DNA of 64,000 nucleotides from Linepithema humile (taxonomy: Eukaryota > Arthropoda > Insecta > Hymenoptera > Formicidae), in NCBI RefSeq assembly GCF_040581485.1, contig NC_090128.1, positions 33,386,931-33,450,930 on the forward strand. The letters run 5' to 3'. The first letter of the stretch is position 1. The number at the start of each line of letters is the position of its first letter. Below the pieces are notes generated by a model, which was not told where the DNA came from, did not search any database, and saw nothing but the letters and a program-made list of their open reading frames with translations. Positions 35,767 to 48,588 of the stretch are shown piece by piece. A program made the translations under genes and the position numbers.

Positions 35767-38700
35767 GAGCGATGCGCACCGACGGACAGCGCGCACGCAA
35801 GCGGAAGACTGTCAATTCAGTCAATACCGGCCATGCGGCGACGACATGCATTACTTAATCTAGCGACATGTCCCCGCGCGAGGGTCCCCATCTAGAACGC
35901 TTGATGATGCAGCCAAATTCGCGGGTGCATGGTAAACAGTTTTTTTATAACATTTTAGTTACGTCAATCATACAAATGACAGAATATTCGAAACTTCAAC
36001 GAAAATCCAAAAAATCTCATATCATCCAATTTGAAAAATGTATTTGTAGAACAAGTATGATGCTGAAGCATAATAATTAGGCATAATAAAGTATGTTTCT
36101 ATTTTGATATGCCATCATTGATTCATGTAAATTTGCATAGCGTGATTCAGATATATTCAACGGAATTATGTGTAATATTCGCATTGAAACTTTTTACAAC
36201 ATTCTATACGACTTTTTGTCTCATTTTTCTCTTTCTTTATGTTTTCTTTTTTTTTTTAATAAAAAATATTCTTGGATCTCGAAAAGAATTGTTCTGGTCG
36301 AGTAGAAAGTTGAGACTTTATTATCTCTTATAAGCGCAGCCACCACCGAGGTCTCGTAGCGCGTTCGTGAGCACGAAGGGTCAGTAGCCTCGGGCGTGTT
36401 TGCAACGAGCGACTCCGTGGCCTCGCAAACTGGTTTAGCAAAAGTCAAGATCTAGATCGCGACCTTCTTGCAGCCGTTCACGACTTTGCGCGAGCTCGCG
36501 ACGGCGTCTTAATACGAGAACCGCGTAACGAAGCATTATAATAGTATTACGGAGTAGAACAACTGTTTCCTGTGTCAACAAACGCCATTCAATATAAATG
36601 AATATGTTGAAAGCCGTGCAAACAGCGAGCGGTAATACAGATAATTGCATTTGATTTTGCGCTTCAAATATATTGAAATAAAATATATATAAATGATTAA
36701 AATAACTGTTGAACGTAAACAGTATTTTTTTCTCAGTGAGCAGGACAGATGCTAATAGATAGCAATTAAAGATAATTTATATTCAATAGAGAAGATTAAG
36801 CCAAATCAAATTGCAATCGTATCAATTTTGTTAAATTACTCTGTTATTTTTCATCCTGCATAGCTATTCACCGTCGATTAATTGTGATACTAAATGACGC
36901 TTAACGGATTCGAAAGATATACCAGAACTATGTTTCTACCTTTTAGATTTATTGTTTGATTAATATAATTGCTGCGAAAATAGTCACGAAAACAACTAAT
37001 TAGCAATATATTTCTGCCGTACGGCGCAATAGTTTTTATTATCAATAAACATCATACATTTTTTTTCTTTCATAAATAAGTATCTTTATAAAATGTGAAC
37101 AAACTCACGCAGACAAAAAAAAGTCAACTCGTTAACAAGATGTCTCCGAACGATTCACAAGTTAATCGTCAACCATAAATTACAACTGGGATTAATCACA
37201 CTCAAGTGTATCTCATAAATGATACGTATTTTATCACGACGAACAAGTCGCGTGTCGTACTTGGAGTAGTGATAACACATTATGTTTATTAGTCGCGCCA
37301 CGTTAACGACATTTACGACATCCACGCGTCACTTCCGTCGTAAAATACGACCGCGAAGTGACATCGCGTTCGACAAACCGTTCTAATTACTCTCCGCGCA
37401 TTAATAGCGACGCTTTAATGTCAACGGCTCGCCGCACGCGTGACAAACAATACGTCAAGTTCTTGCGGCAGGTTAGTTCGGAATCCCTCCCTCCCCCCCT
37501 CCCAGCCTCAATGTCATATGTCCTTCACGCATTGTGATGGCTGCAAAATATTCGCATCGTTATACGCGCGTGTCTGGCGCTTTTGACGAACATCCGCGCA
37601 GATTAGCAATACGGTCGTATATATGAAGTCACGCTGTACGCGACTTCCGTGATGCTTTTTTTTTTTATAACGATATAAACACAATTGACGGTTAAATAAC
37701 GACCAACGTGTCGGATCGAATCCTTTTAATTGTTCTGTGACCATTCATAGCGGACGTTGCACGCTTTATGGAAGTCGCGTGTAATCACACAGTCGCGGAG
37801 AGCACACACAATGACGATAAAATATTTTAAAAAGCACAATTACAGGATGCATGATAAAACGCGATGATAAAACGACAAGAGCATGCTTCGTATAGGAATA
37901 TGTGTGCGAGCGCAGTTTTCGATCTCAACAGTCCGCTTTATTCGCGACGGGAGTAACGCGACGTCTCCATTCGCGTCGCGGGCTAATTCTTCTGATCTCC
38001 TCGTCGGCGAGATTGCGGTCGCGCTTGTCGACTCGCCGTCCTATCGTCGTGCAACAACACGCGTTCGCCCACGCGATCCCTTCATTTCCGCCTCGCTGAT
38101 GAGATGGCCGAGCAGCGGCGGTAGCGACGACGACGACGGCGGCGGCAGCGCGAGAGAGAAATCCTCGGCAGTTATAACGCACCGTGATGTTTCACGGATA
38201 TCACCACCACGCGCAGGATAAAGGAAACGAGGGAGACGGAGGGACTCGGGAGTGAAAGTACAAGAAGGCGCCGCTTGTGCACACCGCCTCCAGCCGAGAT
38301 CGCGCAGTTAAGAAGTTTTTCCTCGGAGCTTTTTCTACGATTCCGCAGGATGGGCTGGCGGTGGTTTAACACCCCGCCTTCCGGTAATCCTACTTAGGAA
38401 CTCGGATAATGCCGCGGCTATGAATAACGGTGGGATTACGCGGCAAAAGTCGGGCGAAATGTCTTCTTTCGCGCGGTGCCGAGAAGCCGCCGCCGCCGCC
38501 GCAAGCTGGAACTTTTGAATCTTCGTATCGTACCGGTTGTTTGACTTTCCACCGCTATCAGGCCGCGTCGAGTTAAAGCGGTAGACCGATTTGCACATAA
38601 TCGGCAATCGTCATTTATGCTGCGTCGCTAATTTTAACACTTTCGCGGCCGCTCGCGTTATTTTTATGCTTATATTTTGGTATAAGTCGGCAGATCCGAC

Positions 38701-41700
38701 ATTTCATATTACACGACCTAATACTTATCGTTCGATGAACATTTAACGCGTAAGAATTGTGTAGTCGCATCATGCTAGTCACTGCGCATACATTGTTTAC
38801 ATCAGTTCAATAGAGCGGCTCCAAGCGTTGAGCAGAGCTGAATATATAACGGTCGCGAAAGAGTTAATTATGTTCATATTAATCAATTTAAAAAATAAAG
38901 TTTTTTTTTGCACCGATATACATATCTTTTAAATTTATTAACATCTATAATTTCAAATCTAAAAAAAATTAATTCTATCGACATTAATAAATTTATTTTT
39001 ATACGAAATTACTTCTTTATATGGAGATATTATTTGCACACAAAAATTGAAAATAGGACGAAAGCGAATATAATTTAGCACCGATAAATCACTCATCGTG
39101 AAGTTTCAAGCTTGAGAGAATAAAATCATTATTGACCATTTGTTAACAATTGAGGTGTTTTCATTACGAGTATCAATGCGCTATGCATCCCGAATTATGT
39201 GTACATTTGCGTGATTTGTATTAATGATGAAAAAAATCTGATTTAAGACAATTTTAGAAAAATTTAATGACTTTATTTTTAACACAAAAAGAACTAGACA
39301 AATATCATCTCATAATAGAACAATAAATCGCAGACACATAATATGATTAAATGCGCTATTTTGAGCTGATTTCAACCGATACTTGATAATTATATTCGTC
39401 CGAAACAAGATCTTATTGATTCCGATGTGTCACGGGATTATAACATTATTTTTACGAAAATAAAACATTATTTTTTCATTACAATTTTTCTTGTCTTCGC
39501 TATAGTTACATATTTTATAAATAATTTTATTTCTTTTTTCTATATAGAAAATGTATATATTGCATCCAAATAATATTATATGCAATTAATAATAGAATCA
39601 ACAACAGTTGTTATGTCAATTACAAGAAATAAACGATATTTTGTAATTTATATGCCATTAATATGCAATTTATCATGGCTGTAATTTTCCTCTTTGTACA
39701 AGCACGATTGACAATAAAATATGAGATAACTAGAATTCCTGAAAAACCACTAAAAGTCGATAATCATTGCATACTTGATCCAATAATTAACATTCTATCG
39801 CGTGTTGCAAATCAGTTGAATGCATTAAAAAAATCGAATATTTAATATATTATAAATTAAAATGTTCAAAATACATTGAAATTAAAAAAAAAGAAATTTA
39901 AAAAAAGATAAAAACAATTGGTTCTTTTTATAGGAAAGAAGAGTCAGACAATTAAATAAAAATGATGATACCAATTTAGATTCAGATACATTTAAATATA
40001 ATGCATTACAATTAAACTTGATCTTACACAAAATTTACTGCTTTGATTAACCTTTAATTTGCATAATTTTCAACGTACCGATTAACCTTATATTGTAAAA
40101 ATATCTCCATTATAAAAATAGCTTATTACCTATTCAGCCATAAAACAACTTTCAAAAAAACATCTCTTCCAAAAAAGATTAGTTTAGAAAAAATCTATAA
40201 CCTTTGTATCTTTTATAAATAGAATTATAGAAATACTTTCTAATCTTCTCTGTAAATATTACTTATTTACCGAATTTCGGCAAGCAATATGAATTGAGTT
40301 CTACGACAGACGCCGTTTATTTTCATCGTGAAAAGAACGTACGTGTACAAGATAAAAATATATCTCCGTCGATCAACCTCGCCTCGTAGATAACATTTAG
40401 CGAACTTGGCCTCGGTTTCTCTCGCTTACCGGACGACCTTGTACCACAGACGTCGAAAAACGCACACTCACATCGATGCGAAATCCGGGACTTTCACAAC
40501 GGCGTAGGCGCCGCGGCATACGTTCGCGGCCGTGCGTGCTGCGAGTCGACTGCGCCTAACGTTCCGTCCATCGCGTTATCGCGTGGCGAATGCATCACCG
40601 GCATTATCATTGCCGTCCCACGCTCACTAAAAGCAGTTGCTTTCTCTTTCGGCGATAAAGCGAACCCGCGCATCCGCGATTAGACTGCAGTTCAGGATCG
40701 ACCGTTGGCGTTGGCTCGCGCCAAGTCGACTCGACTGACACTGATTCGAAGACATCCTTCTTCGTTCCTTCGCGCTGACTAATGGGGCGCGATAATTGCT
40801 TCCACGGCGTAACTAGACAAGCCGAGTATTCAACGAGTCAATGAGCTAGCAACGATTCCGGCCGGCCGAGCCTAAGGGCTCTGAGGGCGCTTTTTTATCA
40901 CCGGCGAGTCAGCGCGTTTGAAGACGCCTCGCGCGGGTAAGATGCCATTCTTCACGTTTAAGAGGATTAGCGGAGTCTGCTTATGACTGCTAAGACCGCC
41001 TCACCTCTGGGGCGTGCAATCACGCCGAATTAATTACGAACTCCAGACGAGCGAAGCATAAAAATGGATTATTTCTGTGATAAATGCCCGAAATACGGAT
41101 CTCTGCAGTTAACGTTTGCGCGTTATAGCCGCTTGAAGATTAACACATCGATTTATCATTACATTAAATTTTAGATGAAATCAACAAAATGCGCGGGAAA
41201 ATGTCACCGCAACGCTTAAAGCCTTCAGCATTCGGAAGTGTAATATCCTCTCTTAAATTTTCCTCACGCTTTATAGAGCATTCACTCTAAGGTCTCCCAG
41301 ACACTTTACGATCTTCCCTTCTAGCTTCATGGACATGCTAACGAATCGAACAGTCATTAAGCGACACTGGCATCCGGTAACGCCGACGAGGACACTTAAA
41401 AAGTAATTTGCCGAGCAAATCGTGAGAGGAAAGCGGAACGTCGCCTCGGCCGCCTAAAAGCCGCCGTCCGCAACGTCAAGCGTTAATTGGAAACGCAGAT
41501 AACCGAAGAGTGCGGAAAGAACCAGTATCAGAAGCTTCGATAGGAAAGGAGAAAGAGAAAAAAAGAGAGTGATTTTTATTCTCGCGCAAATGAGAATTTG
41601 AATCGTGAACGTTCAGCGAACGCGAACTGCGGCATTATTTCGCAGAATATTGGTGACGGATTTGAAATATAGATGTTTCCCTAAATACATCAGTCATTAG

Positions 41701-43857
41701 CAGAATCTATTGGTACATGTCTCTGTGTCTATAGAGAGAACAGTGATTTTATAATCAAAGACATTATTTCGAGTCCCACACGCGACAACCCAGAATAATC
41801 GTCGTGTTGCCTTTCCAAATGTTTGCCTTTCGTGCATAGAAGAGAGAGATTGAACCTGCTTCGGGTTAACAGCTGGATTAATTTTGTCGTGGACAGTCGA
41901 GCACCATCGCAAGTATATATATATATAGCTGACGAACGTGACGAGTCTATTTTCATTGTTAATAATACAATAGTCAACTCATGCGGCAACAGCGTCGTCA
42001 TGCTTAAAAGATGCGGAGAAACGGGCCGTTCCGCACACGCGACGATCTAAAGATACCGCGCGCTCAGTTTCTTTTCGCGAAATCTCTTTTCATCCCTCGT
42101 CGCCTGCTTTATCTACACGGCACAAAGGGGTAGGTTAGGCGTGCAAACGCGGCCTAACGACATACATGATATCGTGCGCATCTCCACACGCATACGCGCG
42201 AGACAACGGCAACAACGATGCACCTGAATACACCTGCATGTGAATTTGGATACGCGGCCGTCTAGACGATGCAGCTCCATTGTGTCTCAGGACATTCGTG
42301 TATCCACTGCAATTCATGGAAATGAGATAACACAGGCGTCATCAAAGCACCAATGCTCGAAATAATTTAACCGCCTCGCGGAACAAGAAAACGAAAGAGA
42401 ACGAGGAAAAAAAACAAGCTGCTACTTGGCGCACGAACACTTTGTCAATAGCGACACATAAACGATAGTGTGTGTAATTGATGACGCGATATTAAGTTGA
42501 AACCACGGAGAAGAATCGAGAGCAGTTAGCGCCGCTTACCCTTAAAAAGTTCTCCTCGCGACATGAGCGTACAGATCCAATCTCGTTGATTAAATTGATA
42601 TTTTGATGTTGTGCGCAAACTAAAAGATTGTGCGGAAATCACGTTGACAGTGCGCTTGCCTCGCGAACTATTACCACCGCTGTTTGCGACCGTTGTGTAT
42701 TTTTCCTTGATGAATTTCTCCAATCCGCAGCATGCGGCAATTCAAAGCGATATGTTAATTGCATTTCGGTGGGCAAGTACACGAGCGCCAAATATTGTGC
42801 TTGGTGCTTTGTTGCTTGGCAAATTCTCTCGCTTGTTGCGCGTATAAATTAATTAAGGAAATAGCGCTGTATGCCGCGCGAGTAAGGAGCTTGGGAAATA
42901 ATTCATTAAAGACTTAGGAAGTAAAATTTGCGACAAAATACGTCATTAATTAAGCGGAGTGCGTAATTACTGGTATTCGTTATCCAATCTTGTAAACCGA
43001 GCCGAGTTTCGTGTAAATATTCCCTTTGGCTGACCGCGGAGAGCAACAATAAACGAGCGTGCACGGAGGGGGAGGGGAAAAACGGAATACTAAATAACAA
43101 GATAAATGTCACCGAACCACGTAAGCTGGCTATTATGCGGCTAAGTAATTCAACCAACTTAAGGTACGAATAAACTGAGGAAACCCAGTCCTCTGTTCAC
43201 CAAGTATCTCGCGACACGATATACCGTGTCATACATTAAGTGCAGGACGCTAACTATGACAACAATAAATTATACAATAAATAATAGCACATATGCGCGA
43301 GTACAAGTGCTCAAATTTATTGCGCCGGGATGCCTTCCTGGTTGTAAACAGCGCGGTACGTACGAGACAACGTAATATAACTAATTAACGTCAAGAAAAA
43401 TAGACATATACAAATATACAATTGCATCGCTGCGTTCTACGTTGCAGCGTTTTGTTTTTCAGTTTTCAAACAGCGACTAGATTGAATAAAATAATATTGC
43501 AGAAAAAAAAAAAGTGAAAAAAGATTCTGCAATACTATCGCGCACCACGTCTATGAGTTCATCGGAACTCTTTGATGAATCACCGGTGGACTCGATAATT
43601 ACGGAAGAATTCCTTCATCAAGAGTGAAACCGTTTGCGGCCGCCGTGAGAGCCGGCGGCTCGTTACCGAGTTTTCGATCTCGCGGGACGATCGACTTCCG
43701 TTCACGATTCACCGGCTCGCGTTCTCTCCGCATCTCAGGATAATTTCTCACGAGCATCCGCGATGGGCCGCGAAAGTTTCCGCAGTGCGACAAACACGGA
43801 TGACACCATCGCCGCCGTATCGATATGCTCGCGCGCGCGTAGTCGTAAGTGGCGCTG
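35765..43857. other. Non-coding stretch, long, with AT-rich core
   Basis: No gene is recognised. CpG-rich blocks lie at about 36350-36530, 37250-37450, 37880-38650, 40300-40930, 41330-41520, 42000-42350 and 43590-43857. The interval 38860-40300 is strongly AT-rich. A short (AT)n lies at about 41917-41928. A minus-strand 71-codon frame (36435-36650) with a hydrophobic N-terminus and a basic/acidic tail is described as a weak finding. Confidence 0.5.
37485..37503 (-). other. G-quadruplex-type tract on the minus strand
   Basis: Plus-strand CCCTCCCTCCCCCCCTCCC gives four G-tracts on the minus strand separated by single A bases. It fits the canonical G4 pattern and, on the plus strand, an i-motif. 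Function is not shown by the sequence. Confidence 0.75.
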
Positions 43858-43887
43858 GTCAACGCGCGGGCCGGCCCGCGCGTTGAC
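43858..43887. repeat. Perfect 30-bp GC-rich palindrome
   Basis: GTCAACGCGCGGGCC is followed with no spacer by its exact reverse complement. There are no mismatches over 15 + 15 bases, and pairing stops at the next base on each side. It could form a cruciform or serve as a dimeric binding site. It sits in a CpG-rich block and has no flanking repeats that would mark it as transposon ends. Confidence 0.95.
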
Positions 43888-45768
43888 ACAATGCACCGTC
43901 GTCACCAAAGGAGACAAAGGCCGAGGTCGGCGAAACGGAAGGACGTGACGGTACTAAACTTCGAATGCATTCCGCTTCGAACAATGAGTAATTGTGGGCC
44001 GAGATAAAGAAGGATGACGGCGGGCGGGAATACGAGTGTCGTCGTTGCTAACAACTCGCGATAATATCCGAAATGACGGCGAAATCTCCTCCGCCGCGAC
44101 GGGTTTTCTTCGGAAGCGCTACGATTCCGAGTCAAAGCGGAGAGTTAGCATAAATCGATAATGAACGCGAATAATCGTATTTTCCTTCTATTCTGACTTC
44201 CAGCGCGCGAAATCCCCTTTTCCCTGAAAATATCGCGCGTTCGGAAATCCGCTAAGAAAATCCATCCATTAAGATCTCGCGAGCAATCTTCAACACAAAC
44301 GTTCCGTGACTCAGCGTCTCGTAACCTCGCTTCCAGGCTATTACAGGTTTCGCTGAAGGAAACAGTAGTAATAATCCGCGCTCGGACGGACAATGGCACC
44401 ATGGGAAATGCAGCTGCATCGGCTTGCGAGACAATAACTTCCCGCGAAACAGAAGTGCATCTCCTCTATCATCGGCAGCAAAAAAAACCTCCTTTCCTTA
44501 AGGAATTGTCGCAGAAAATTCGACATAATACAAAAACTGCAAGGATTCTCGTGCGCTCTGAGTACTTCTCTGAAATCTTCGCGATATCGGAAAACGGCGG
44601 CGACTGTTTCTTTGTATATTGCTCAACTCCTTATTAAACTTCGGACTTTTGCCTCCTTTATCGAAAAAGCAATATTGTAGAGAAAGAATAAAAATTAGAA
44701 AATCGTTAAGAAAATGATCACTTAAGAGGAAAACAGCTAAATGCAATGCAATTAACATGAATTATTCAACGAGAATAACCCTGTTAATACAAAAATTTAT
44801 GCTAATTCGCTATTGGTCTATGAATAAATTTGGCCCTTGATTTGTAAATCAACAATAAAACATACCATTTTACGTAAAAAGGAAAAAAAACGAAGAGGGA
44901 GAAAAGAGAGAGAGAAGGAGAAGACGAAGAGAAGAGAAATATCAGGGATTATACGCGAACAAAAATTCAAACGTTTCCCTGTCAGCAGTGCAAATCCTTC
45001 CGAGCTTCTTTGAATAACAGATAATATCGTCAGGAAAAAGATAAAACAGAGAGAACAGAAACGCAATGGCGCATATGTCGCGACAACACGTGGAAATGCT
45101 CGAAACGGCGATATATATCAGCGGTACGGTGCATAAATAAATGAAATTAAATTTTCGCAGTAGCTTTAACACGTTTCACATTTACAATCTTATTAAAAGT
45201 GACACGAGTTTCCTAACAAGTCCATCACTGATTCTCGCGTTTTACTACTATTGTTAAAAATAATGAAAATTCTGATATTGATACTGTCTCGTTGAAAATA
45301 TACTCTGCTTTAATTTTCCTTCCCGTTTCATTTATCTGGTTTTCATTTAATCCTCATCCGGGCGTAACGTGTGCCCGTTGGACATACCGATCTATATTCT
45401 ATCAATATTCTAAAACAATGTGTATATTTTTTTAAACTTCTCTACATTTTTCTACTATTAAACGTACCACTATATTACTACCAAAAATATTTGAAATATA
45501 ATACAGAGTTTCAAATTCTCCGGAATATGCGGAGTACAATGTAATAATAGCTTGTCCGGACGAGGATTAAATATTACATGTCGTCTTATGTACGCCTTAA
45601 TTAATTCATGTCTAACCTCATGAGATTATCATTCTGCGGCGTCTAATGACAGAAAATGACATTATCAAAATCAATAAGTTGATTCTATCATATTCTCGTA
45701 TACCTGTTGATAGCAGCTCCGACATAAGCTAAAGACGAGGTCGTAAATCATCTGTGACAGTATCAGGA

Positions 45769-45774
<6 letters not shown>
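43888..45774. other. Non-coding stretch
   Basis: CpG-rich until about 44430, then increasingly AT-rich. Several short, mutually overlapping frames are present, none recognisable. A purine-rich stretch lies at about 44880-44940. No repeats with clear boundaries were seen. Confidence 0.55.
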
Positions 45775-45816
<42 letters not shown>

Positions 45817-45817
45817 A
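45775..45817. repeat. (GA)n microsatellite
   Basis: GA repeat with AAAGAG and AGAAGAG interruptions, continuing as a purine-rich stretch to about 45842. Confidence 0.9.
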
Positions 45818-46170
45818 GAGAGAAAAAGAAAAAGAGGGAGAGCCCAAGGTGAAGTAGTTATAGTCGTCTAAGCAGAACGTCAACGCCGGCAGAAAGAACG
45901 GTAATGTCGTCGCCGTCGTCCGCATCGTTTTCGTCGTGGAAACGAGGATAAAATCCCGCCGCTGATGGCTTAATAGCCTCGAACGTTTTGTAACGGTAAC
46001 CTCCGCAACTTCGCGATCTTCCGCACGTACGTACCTACTGGCAAACAGTGGAGAGGTATGTTTTTGCGCGGCGAGCGCAGGAGGGGGGAGGACAGTGCAC
46101 GCCAGGCCTTCGAGACGACAAAGATCGTTCGCGTTTCATCGTGCTACGGGTACACACGTACAATACGTAC

Positions 46171-46192
46171 GTGCGCGCGCGCGCGCGCGCGC
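46171..46192. repeat. (CG)n alternating tract
   Basis: GTG followed by a run of alternating GC to 46192. Alternating purine-pyrimidine GC tracts of this length can adopt Z-DNA under supercoiling. CpG survival here argues against heavy germline methylation of this locus. Confidence 0.9.
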
Positions 46193-47202
46193 AATGTGTA
46201 CAGAGAAAATATTTTCCCGCCCGGACAGTTGTGCTCGACAACAACAGGGCACAATCGGAAAAGTCGAGGCGTTATATTTGACGCGTTTTGCTGCAATTGT
46301 CAACTGCCGACGGTTTATGGGACGCTTAGCGAATGGGACACGCGAGTGTTCGCATAGATCGGACAATGCTGGTAATCCAACGACAAATATCAACAATGCA
46401 ACAGCGATTAGAATATTATGTTTGCTATTAACGTGAAAATTAAAGAGGGGGCGGGGAGGGGATATTAATGAAACCCGCTCTGTAATGCGTGTGCGCGCGC
46501 ATTAAAATCAGCACAATAATATTACGTCAGAGATGATTTATTAATCGTCGAAATTTCCGTTTTATGAAACGTTCACAGTAAAGAAAATCTCATAAATTTT
46601 GTGACGCGTGTGTTGAGTATTATTATTAAATATAATCAGTTGCAAAGTCGTGGAAACGTATCGTCCGGAAAAACGGTTTCGTTTTATTTTTCACGCCTGT
46701 ATTTTTCACTCGAGAAATCAATTTAGCTATAACAACCTCGTTTGTTTTCTTGCTGCACACACGTGTGCATCGGTTTCTCGTTAAAATAAATCGAACCAGC
46801 TGAAAAACTATGCACAGCTTTTTCCCTCGGAGAAAAGAGGGAAAGAGATGAGGGAGTAGAGGGTGGGGGAGGAAAAAGAGAGAAAGAGAGCGTGCATTCC
46901 CGTGTTGTCCGAGAGTAAAGGATGCCTCCGGATCCTGCAGGCTACAAAGGAGCCTGGCCGGACGTTGAGTAAACGCCACGGGTCAAAACTAATGAATGAA
47001 ACGTCCTCGCCGTGCCTTTCTCGCGCGACAGTGTAAATTCGACATTGTGCTCCTTGAGAATGCCGCCTCGACGAAACTCTTTCCCGGCGAGCTCTATTTC
47101 CGCTCTATCTTTCGCGCCGCTGTAAGGCCTACATCCGATCCGATTGCCTTTCTCTCACGCGCTCCGTTTTATCGCTTTCCTTCCACTCGGCACTTTTTTT
47201 TG

Positions 47203-47209
<7 letters not shown>
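46193..47209. other. Non-coding stretch
   Basis: CpG-rich near 46200-46500, otherwise AT-rich and mixed. A G-rich run occurs near 46445-46461. Overlapping frames of up to 117 codons are not recognisable. No repeat boundaries were seen. Confidence 0.5.

Positions 47210-47244
<35 letters not shown>
47210..47244. repeat. (TC)n microsatellite
   Basis: Pure TC tract of about 35 bases flanked by T-rich sequence. It runs through frames on both strands as Ser-Leu and Arg-Glu repeats. Confidence 0.95.
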
Positions 47245-47247
<3 letters not shown>

Positions 47248-47744
47248 TTCTCTCCTCCTTCGATGTTCTATCGAAGCGGCTTGATCGCCGGTCGCATACC
47301 GGAAAGGCCGCTTTTGTACGCGCGTTACCGGTAACACGCCGCTAACTCCATCGATTAAGGTAAGCGGGGTTGTGACAGGTATGTCGTTTTTCATGGCGCG
47401 CCCTTATGCCAAGGACATGATCCTTTCTGGGCTGCCGTTGCCGGAGCACGATGGGCGCGATCAATGGCCACGATTATGCGGCTGACGGTCCATGCAGCAA
47501 GAGTGTTCATTAGAGGGTCCTCTCGTCGAGGCAAAATAAACAGACGGTGTGGTGAGTTACTACACAAGCGTAAAATATTCTCATCCTCAAAAGGTCTCTC
47601 GTTAATCATTGAGAACAATGATATTTGACTTTTTTCGCGACGGGCGAATATAAATGTGCCACTTACTTTTCCGTCCACATTTTTATCCCATTCAGAATTT
47701 GACGAATTAACACATGCTCCACGTTACTGTTTCTCCGAAATTGG

Positions 47745-47764
47745 AAAAAAAAAAAAAAAAAAAA
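47745..47764. repeat. Poly-A run
   Basis: An uninterrupted A-run of 20 bases after TTGG, followed by GAGAGG. No retrotransposon features were recognised alongside. Confidence 0.9.
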
Positions 47765-48552
47765 GAGAGGCCGATAAAAATACTTGCTCACTTAGCATAG
47801 ATCTTAATTTCACAATATAGTCCGCGAGCGAGAAAAACATGCAATTTCCTCACAAAAGAGTTAAAGACTTCGAAACTTTTCTGATTTAAAACTTTTTGCA
47901 TCTCGGGAGGGACCTCAAAATCGAGTTATATCTGAGGATCTTTGAGCATTTTAATTCACCGCTGTAAACAGACCCGGATTTTAATGAAACCGGAGTGAAG
48001 TGCCTTTTTTCGGATTACAGCGGGATTACAGCAAGTCAATTTCCGTAAGTGGATTACGAGAGAATGGAAGTTCGTAGAGACTGTGTAACATGGAACGGTT
48101 CACCTTACGCACTCTCGAGCGAACCGACCCGTGGGCTCGAGTGGAGAGCATTTACAAGCTCGTAAAACCGTCGCGGAGTTGCACGCCTGGACCTGGGTGG
48201 AGGTGCGAGAATTTTCGCCAAACAACGTCTGCTTTTACGCGATTTCGCTCAACTCTCTTTCTCTCTCTCTCTCTCTTTCTCACGCTGGCACAAGTTGCCC
48301 CTTTTTCCCTTAAACGCAATGAGAACTCGCACCCTCCACGCAATCGACGCGACACGAACGATGCAGTCTACAACCAGTCCTGCCACTTTGTCAAGCGAAA
48401 TTAACCTCCTGCCAAGCGCGCTTGAAAAAAGGGACGGCAACCAAGTCTGAATGCTTAGGTTGGAAAAAAGCTTGAATAATCTTAACCGCGGTCATTACAA
48501 ACACTTACACGAAAGCTGCACAATAACGTACCGAGACTTCGGTTAGTTAGAA
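47765..48552. other. Non-coding stretch with a short TC tract
   Basis: Mixed composition. GGATTACAG occurs twice near 48012-48032 as a small tandem. A short (TC)n lies at about 48256-48276. Frames of 60-104 codons overlap on both strands and are not recognisable. Confidence 0.5.
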
Positions 48553-48588
48553 AAGAGAATAATGAGCAAAACTGCTCATTATTCTCTT
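48553..48588. repeat. Perfect hairpin, 16-bp stem with AAAC loop
   Basis: AAGAGAATAATGAGCA (48553-48568), a four-base loop AAAC, then the exact reverse complement (48573-48588). No mismatches. It is too short for a typical animal microRNA precursor. It lacks the G+C-rich stem plus T-run of a bacterial terminator and is in eukaryotic-type DNA, so no function is assigned. Confidence 0.93.

Noticed and set aside
35543..35858. Arg-Glu and Ser-Leu repeat proteins
   Set aside because: They are direct translations of the (TC)n/(GA)n microsatellite. The same applies to frames over 5361-5454, 7460-7543, 47210-47244 and 51771-51813.
47745..47764. Poly-A runs (also 7859-7882 and 55291-55311) as retrotransposon tails
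   Set aside because: No target duplications or upstream element bodies could be identified. Homopolymer runs are common in this type of DNA.
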